Positions 7,317 to 10,648 of a DNA stretch of 10,648 nucleotides are shown here, in pieces. The position numbers were made by a program, and so were the translations under genes. Source of the stretch: Mageeibacillus sp. UBA1257 (GTDB taxonomy: Bacteria; Bacillota; Clostridia; UBA1212; UBA1257); assembly GCA_002308775.1 (NCBI GenBank), contig DBVT01000092.1, forward strand, positions 4,228 through 14,875, read 5' to 3'. The stretch's first letter is position 1. Each line of letters begins with the position of its first letter. The notes under the pieces were generated by a model. It did not search any database and was not told the origin of the DNA. It saw only the letters and a list, made by a program, of their open reading frames with translations.

Positions 7317-7995
7317 AATCGTCACCCTCCGAAATGTTTTCCGTATTTACAAGTTCTTTGATCAGTTCGAAATCGAAACCCTTCGAACCAAGGTACGAGG
7401 CGAGTTTCTGCGCCTTCTTCATCGCTTCTTTTTTGCTGTTAAAATTCTCTTTTTTGCCCGTTTGAAGCTCTTTTTTCTTCTGTTTCTCTTCTTTTTCCCT
7501 CTTTTTGAGCGCTTTTTGAGCTGTCTGCCTGTCGTCTGTTTCAAGGTATTCTATCGCATATTCGACAGCCTCTTCCGGCAGGCCTTTTATTTTTCCCTGA
7601 AGCCTTATCATATTGAGGGCGTACAGTTTCTCCTCCGCGCATTTTCTGACGAATGAGACGGCATATCTTTTGTCGTCTATATATTGCTCCTCCGAAAGTC
7701 TCTCGATCGCTCTTTCTCTGGGCTCCTCCGGGATCTCTTTCGCAATTGCCTTTCTGATCTCTCCGGATGTCTTCCTTGATTTAAGCGCCTCCCTTAGTCC
7801 CTGTGAAAATGCCCTGTCCTCGTAAACGCTGTCCATGAGCGATTCAAACGACCTCGAAAGCCCGTTCTCAATGTCGAAAAGGGAATATTTGTAAAATTCA
7901 TCATACGAAAAGAACAGCTGCTCTCCGTTCCCGAAGGTCACGAGGCAGCCATCCTCTTTCTGCTCATATGCTTTTATTTCACATTTTTCTTCCAT
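7309..7995 (-). CDS. recX: RecX family regulator of RecA
   Basis: RecX proteins bind RecA filaments and modulate, usually inhibit, strand exchange and coprotease activity. The 228-residue product is alpha-helical after residue 45. It has the family block YIDDKRYAVSFVRKCAEEKL (105-124), then LQGKIKGLPEEAVEYAIEYL, and a C-terminal repeat with KLASYLGSKGFDFELIKELV (197-216). Between these repeats lies a very Lys/Glu-rich stretch (about 163-195), probably a long charged helix or loop. Residues 1-45 resemble the N-terminal extension of Firmicute RecX (VTFGNGEQLFFSYDEFYKYSL). A GTG codon directly precedes the chosen ATG and could serve instead. The ribosome binding site is weak, and the gene starts 8 bases after the recA stop, so translation probably depends on recA. 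Adjacency to recA strongly supports the call. Confidence 0.92.
   Translation of the reverse strand: MEEKCEIKAYEQKEDGCLVTFGNGEQLFFSYDEFYKYSLFDIENGLSRSFESLMDSVYEDRAFSQGLREALKSRKTSGEIRKAIAKEIPEEPRERAIERLSEEQYIDDKRYAVSFVRKCAEEKLYALNMIRLQGKIKGLPEEAVEYAIEYLETDDRQTAQKALKKREKEEKQKKKELQTGKKENFNSKKEAMKKAQKLASYLGSKGFDFELIKELVNTENISEGDDYD
7325..7330 (-). promoter_or_regulatory. Ribosome binding site that fixes the rimO start
   Basis: GGAGGG on the minus strand, 8 bases before the ATG at 7316 and inside the 3' end of recX. The alternative GTG at 7325 shares its first base with this element and so has no usable ribosome binding site at normal distance. Confidence 0.75.
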
Positions 7996-8003
7996 CACTC
8001 GCT

Positions 8004-9044
8004 TTATTTTTCTTCCGCAGAGTTGTCGCCTTCTTCAACGTTGTCGCCGAATCCGAGCTTGTCTCTGATCGTAAGATCTATCTCTTCCGTTACGATCGGA
8101 TTGTCGATAAGGTACTGCTTCGCGTTTTCTCTTCCCTGACCGATACGTGATCCTTTGTACGAAAACCACGCGCCGCTCTTTTCGATGATCTCAAGCTGTG
8201 TGGCGACATCGAGGATCGATCCTTCTCTCGAAATACCTTTTCCGTAAATGATATCGAATTCCGTCTCCTTGAAAGGCGGTGCGACTTTGTTCTTTACAAC
8301 TTTCGCTTTCGTCCTGTTGCCCACCACTTCGGAGCCGTTTTTGATCGCTTCGATCCTTCTGACATCTATTCTCACCGAAGCGTAAAATTTAAGCGCTCTG
8401 CCGCCCGTCGTTACTTCCGGATTTCCAAACATGACGCCGATCTTTTCTCTCAGCTGGTTGATGAATATGGCGATCGTATTCGATTTGCCGATGATTCCCG
8501 AAAGCTTGCGCAGTGCCTGCGACATAAGCCTCGCCTGAAGGCCCATATGCTGGTCTCCCATCTCACCGGCGATCTCAGCCTTTGGAACGAGAGCTGCGAC
8601 TGAGTCTATGACGATAACGTCTATGGCTCCGCTTCTCACGAGCGCTTCCGCGATCTCCAGCGCCTGCTCTCCGGTGTCGGGCTGTGAAACTATCAGATTG
8701 TCTATATCAACTCCGAGATTTTTGGCGTAGACCGGATCGAGCGCGTGCTCAACATCTATGAAAGCAGCTTCTCCGCCTCTCTTCTGGGCTTCTGCGATAA
8801 CGTGGAGAGCGAGTGTCGTCTTACCTGAGGATTCCGGTCCGAAGATCTCGATTATCCTGCCTCTCGGGAGGCCGCCCGTTCCGAGCGCTATATCGAGTCC
8901 CAGAGAACCCGTCGGGATGACGTCCACTTTCATATGAGCGTTCTCTCCGAGTTTCATGACCGTACCCTGTCCGTACTGTTTTTCTATCTGAAGCATCGCG
9001 GCTTCTATCGCCTTTTTCTTCTCGTCATTCTTAACGTTTTCCAT
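8004..9044 (-). CDS. recA: Recombinase RecA
   Basis: ATP-dependent DNA strand-exchange protein and coprotease that triggers LexA self-cleavage. The 346-residue product has family-typical length and motifs: Walker A GPESSGKT (69-76), the catalytic Glu in DVEHALD (Glu99), Walker B VIVIDSVAALVP with Asp147, the L1-region segment GEMGDQHMGLQARLMSQALRK (160-180, shown for position), the NQLREKIGVMFGNPEVTTGG block through L2 (196-215), and an acidic C-terminal tail ending EEK. The ATG at 9044 is chosen because AGGAGG (9050-9055) sits 5 bases upstream and MENVKNDEKKKAIEAA matches the family N-terminus. An in-frame ATG at 9104 lies inside the LexA box, only about 6 bases from the predicted transcription start. 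It is the first gene of the recA-recX-rimO-pgsA run and is likely SOS-regulated. Confidence 0.98.
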   Translation of the reverse strand: MENVKNDEKKKAIEAAMLQIEKQYGQGTVMKLGENAHMKVDVIPTGSLGLDIALGTGGLPRGRIIEIFGPESSGKTTLALHVIAEAQKRGGEAAFIDVEHALDPVYAKNLGVDIDNLIVSQPDTGEQALEIAEALVRSGAIDVIVIDSVAALVPKAEIAGEMGDQHMGLQARLMSQALRKLSGIIGKSNTIAIFINQLREKIGVMFGNPEVTTGGRALKFYASVRIDVRRIEAIKNGSEVVGNRTKAKVVKNKVAPPFKETEFDIIYGKGISREGSILDVATQLEIIEKSGAWFSYKGSRIGQGRENAKQYLIDNPIVTEEIDLTIRDKLGFGDNVEEGDNSAEEK

Positions 9045-9049
9045 TTCTT

Positions 9050-9055
9050 CCTCCT
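9050..9055 (-). promoter_or_regulatory. Ribosome binding site that fixes the recA start
   Basis: AGGAGG on the minus strand, 5 bases before the ATG at 9044. It selects the 346-residue form over a 366-residue reading that begins at 9104. Confidence 0.8.
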
Positions 9056-9097
9056 GGTTTTTCTCTTTTGATCTAACTTTCCCCCGCGAAATTTTAT

Positions 9098-9111
9098 CGA
9101 ACATAAGTTCC
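9098..9111. promoter_or_regulatory. LexA (SOS) box at recA
   Basis: The plus strand reads CGAACATAAGTTCC, containing the perfect GAAC-N4-GTTC palindrome arms of the Gram-positive LexA/DinR box (consensus CGAACRNRYGTTYC, one mismatch here). It covers the predicted recA start point near 9110 and lies immediately downstream of the -10, where bound LexA would block initiation. It is the only such element I found in the window. Confidence 0.85.
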
Positions 9112-9116
9112 CTTAT

Positions 9117-9145
9117 ATGATACTATACGCGGCAATGTATGTCAA
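9117..9145 (-). promoter_or_regulatory. recA promoter
   Basis: Read on the minus strand: -35 TTGACA (9140-9145), a 17-base spacer and -10 TATCAT (9117-9122). The predicted start is near 9110 inside the LexA box, with a leader of about 65 bases. The -35 contains the ispD stop codon (9142-9144), so no terminator can fit between the genes and ispD transcripts may run into recA. Confidence 0.8.
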
Positions 9146-9870
9146 ATATTTTCTTCTTTTTTGACCTCATTTTCGAAAATACTTCCCTCGAGCATCTCAA
9201 GATCGCCCGGTTCAGTCACTTTCATATTCGAAAACGCTCCCTGAACAGTCACGACTTTGCCTCCCATGAATTTTACAAGGCCTGTATCGTCAGTGATATC
9301 GGGGACAAATTCCCCTCTTTTTTTCTTTTCTTCGTAGTTGTCGTGCGCCTCTTTTATCTTCCCCAGGTAAAATGTCTGCGGCGTCTGAAGTGCCACGACA
9401 TTGTCTCTTCTGACATCCTCTCCGAGCGTTCCCGATTCTGACACGCACATGGTGTCCCTGCATTTTATCGCAGTGCACGCGGCGCCGGTCTTCTTAACTC
9501 CTTCAAGGTTGGCTGAAATTATCTTATCAGTAACGCCCGGTCTTGCCGCGTCGTGAAGGAGGACGACCGTATCGGGAGCGTATCTTACATAAAGGGTGTC
9601 GATTGCGTTTTTCGAAGATTCTCGCCTCGTTTTCCCCGGTAAAATGTATCCCAGAAATTTGTCTTTGCAGTATTTTTCTGTTATTTCGGTGAACTTTTCA
9701 CGCCACGAAGGATCGCAGACGACGCAGATCCCGTCGATATCTTTGTGCTCGGAAAATGCTTTCAGCGAATATGCGGCGAGCGGGATGCCCCGCAAGAGCG
9801 CGAACTGTTTGGGATACGAAAGGCGCATTCTCTCGCCTCTTCCGCCTGCCATTATAACAGCGATATTCAT
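9142..9870 (-). CDS. ispD: 2-C-methyl-D-erythritol 4-phosphate cytidylyltransferase
   Basis: Transfers CMP from CTP to methylerythritol 4-phosphate in the non-mevalonate isoprenoid pathway; cytoplasmic. The 242-residue product (family about 225-240) shows the nucleotide-binding start AVIMAGGRGERM...PKQF (Arg14, Lys21), then PGKTRRESSKNAID, the signature LLHDAARP (Asp107, Arg110), DNVVALQTPQTF (158-167), DDTGLV (194-199) and a C-terminal MKVTEPGDLEMLE with Lys217. The start ATG at 9870 follows GGAGGT (9881-9886) at a 10-base spacing. An upstream in-frame ATG at 9894 would place that site inside the coding region and add MRGEVRKG. The close relative TarI (CDP-ribitol synthesis) shares most of these motifs and cannot be fully excluded, but no teichoic-acid genes are adjacent. 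It is followed directly by the recA promoter and has its own promoter upstream. Confidence 0.88.
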   Translation of the reverse strand: MNIAVIMAGGRGERMRLSYPKQFALLRGIPLAAYSLKAFSEHKDIDGICVVCDPSWREKFTEITEKYCKDKFLGYILPGKTRRESSKNAIDTLYVRYAPDTVVLLHDAARPGVTDKIISANLEGVKKTGAACTAIKCRDTMCVSESGTLGEDVRRDNVVALQTPQTFYLGKIKEAHDNYEEKKKRGEFVPDITDDTGLVKFMGGKVVTVQGAFSNMKVTEPGDLEMLEGSIFENEVKKEENI

Positions 9871-9880
9871 GCCTTTTCGC

Positions 9881-9886
9881 ACCTCC
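9881..9886 (-). promoter_or_regulatory. Ribosome binding site that fixes the ispD start
   Basis: GGAGGT on the minus strand, 10 bases before the ATG at 9870. The upstream ATG at 9894 has no purine-rich site at proper distance. Confidence 0.65.
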
Positions 9887-9924
9887 CCGCGCATTTTACC
9901 GAAAGCGCTTTAGTTGATAGACGT

Positions 9925-9953
9925 ATTATACCAAAAAGTTGAAGTTTTCTCAA
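9925..9953 (-). promoter_or_regulatory. ispD promoter with extended -10
   Basis: Read on the minus strand: -35 TTGAGA (9948-9953), a 17-base spacer and -10 TATAAT (9925-9930), preceded by TGG, which gives an extended -10. The predicted start is near 9918, about 47 bases before the ispD ATG. The element is interleaved with the divergent promoter at 9939-9967. Confidence 0.78.
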
Positions 9954-9967
9954 TTTCGTGCTAATAT
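9939..9967 (+). promoter_or_regulatory. Probable promoter of the LCAT-like lipoprotein gene
   Basis: -35 TTGAAG (9939-9944), a 17-base spacer and -10 TAATAT (9962-9967), with TGC giving an extended -10. Each hexamer matches consensus at four of six positions, so this is weaker than the other promoters here. The predicted start near 9974 leaves about 25 bases before the ATG, including AAGGAGG (9985-9991). Its -35 lies inside the ispD promoter spacer on the other strand. Confidence 0.55.
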
Positions 9968-9998
9968 TCAAATCGACCCTTTTCAAGGAGGTTTTTTT

Positions 9999-10648
9999 AT
10001 GAAAACATCATACAACAGTCATTTTTCACATAAAATATATGCCCTTCTCGCTCTTTTGCTCGCATCGGTGATGCTTGTATGCGGATGCTCGACGGAAAAG
10101 CCCGATACGCCCGACAGAACCGGGGCGCCTGAGACTACCGCGACAGCTGCACCAACCGAAGCTCCGACAGACGCTCCGAAGGTTACGCCTACGGAAGCTC
10201 CTGCAAATATTCCGACGGACGAACCCACCGCTGCTCCGACAGATGCCGCGACTGCGACTCCTACGGAAGCTCCGACGAATACGCCGTCTCCGTCACCCAC
10301 GCCCGCGCCGACGCCCACACCTGCTCCGACGCCTGAGCCTACACACACGCCTGCACCCGCGCCAACGGATGAGCCGATCACTCCCGTATTGATCATTCCC
10401 GGGATACTCGGAAGCGAGATCGAAAACGACGGAGTCACTGTTTGGCCGATAATTGATACGACTCTCGATTTTACGAGTATGACTGCGCAGGAGCAGTCGT
10501 CAATTTTGATCACGGCATTTACAAACGTTTCGATGCTTACGCTGAACGAAGATATGACTGAAAACGTGCCTCTCGATGCGGTCGCGTATACGCCTGTTAC
10601 TAAGGCTCTCGACAAGGGCCGGAACATCGGAACGCTCGATACGTACAG
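9999..10648 (+). CDS. Lipoprotein with Pro/Thr-rich stalk and LCAT-like alpha/beta-hydrolase domain (3' end beyond the window)
   Basis: An open frame of 216 visible codons running off the right edge. Residues 1-30 form a lipoprotein signal: basic/polar start, hydrophobic core YALLALLLASVML, and lipobox VCGC with Cys30 as the likely lipidated residue. A low-complexity Pro/Thr/Ala stalk occupies about 35-128, built from PTEAP, PTDAP and PTPAP units. The folded domain begins PVLIIPGILGSEI (129-141), followed by VTVWP. This pattern resembles the start of lecithin:cholesterol acyltransferase-like lipases/esterases (PGxxGS...VWP), with the PGILGS loop on the oxyanion side. The catalytic Ser, Asp and His would lie beyond the window, so activity cannot be judged. 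The ATG follows AAGGAGG (9985-9991) by 7 bases. The gene diverges from ispD. The lipoprotein call is firm; the domain assignment is moderate. Confidence 0.82.
   Translation, partial: MKTSYNSHFSHKIYALLALLLASVMLVCGCSTEKPDTPDRTGAPETTATAAPTEAPTDAPKVTPTEAPANIPTDEPTAAPTDAATATPTEAPTNTPSPSPTPAPTPTPAPTPEPTHTPAPAPTDEPITPVLIIPGILGSEIENDGVTVWPIIDTTLDFTSMTAQEQSSILITAFTNVSMLTLNEDMTENVPLDAVAYTPVTKALDKGRNIGTLDTY
10101..10382 (+). repeat. Degenerate Pro/Thr/Ala-coding repeat (lipoprotein stalk)
   Basis: Imperfect short repeats around gctccgac and acggaagctcc encode PTEAP/PTDAP units, then denser PTPAP units. The stalk probably holds the hydrolase domain away from the membrane, through or beyond the cell wall. 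The DNA repeats are degenerate at third positions, so the selection appears to be at the protein level, but such tracts can still change length by slippage or recombination. Confidence 0.8.

Noticed and set aside
6952..7656. Plus-strand open frame of 234 codons opposite rimO and recX.
   Set aside because: It spans the junction of two conserved genes on the other strand, and its Phe/Leu-rich tail is the image of the Lys/Glu-rich RecX insertion.
9902..9911. Ten-base palindrome AAAGCGCTTT in the ispD leader as a possible operator.
   Set aside because: About ten perfect 10-bp palindromes are expected by chance in a window of this size, and it matches no operator I recognise.
10075..10392. Arg/Leu/Pro-rich open frame on the plus strand.
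   Set aside because: It is a frame-shifted reading of the lipoprotein stalk with extreme composition and no independent start signal.
10019..10627. Long open frame on the minus strand with Gly/Val/Ala repeats (GVGAG-like).
   Set aside because: It is the antisense image of the Pro/Thr stalk of the lipoprotein gene, has no ribosome binding site, and the plus strand carries a clear lipobox and AAGGAGG.

Overview
The window looks like an ordinary chromosomal segment of a Gram-positive, low-to-mid G+C bacterium, most likely a member of the Clostridia. The evidence is the gene content and protein sequence style (RecA, RecX, RimO, PgsA, PlsX/ACP), strong AGGAGG-type ribosome binding sites, sigma-A-like promoters, a Bacillus/Clostridium-type LexA box, and a lipoprotein with a Pro/Thr linker. 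This placement is inferred from the sequence and is not a database result. I see no tRNA, rRNA, CRISPR array, insertion sequence, attachment site or replication origin.

Layout from left to right. (1) Positions 1-1244, minus strand: plsX followed by acpP (cut by the left edge). This is a fatty-acid/phospholipid initiation operon with a perfect-consensus promoter. (2) Positions 1432-2430, plus strand: a membrane-anchored alpha/beta hydrolase transcribed divergently from plsX. (3) Positions 2407-5271, minus strand: a 954-residue glycoside hydrolase family 2 protein with its own promoter; its 3' end overlaps the hydrolase tail by 24 bp. (4) Positions 5338-9044, minus strand: a compact recA-recX-rimO-pgsA run with gaps or overlaps of -8 to +29 bp, headed by a sigma-A promoter with a LexA box on its start point. 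(5) Positions 9142-9870, minus strand: ispD. (6) From 9999 to the right edge, plus strand: an incomplete lipoprotein with a Pro/Thr-rich stalk leading into an LCAT-like alpha/beta-hydrolase domain, divergent from ispD.

How the genes fit together. PlsX makes acyl-phosphate from acyl-ACP for phosphatidic acid synthesis, and ACP carries the acyl chains. PgsA makes the phosphatidylglycerol precursor, and IspD makes an isoprenoid precursor, so much of the window serves envelope lipid supply. RecA/RecX provide recombination and SOS control, and RimO modifies ribosomal protein S12. The GH2 enzyme and the two alpha/beta hydrolases are the accessory genes of unknown substrate.

Nothing here is clearly a new biological system. 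The points most worth a second look are the atypical GH2 active-site surroundings, the possible SOS coupling of rimO and pgsA to recA, the interleaved ispD/lipoprotein promoters, and the stalked LCAT-like lipoprotein.
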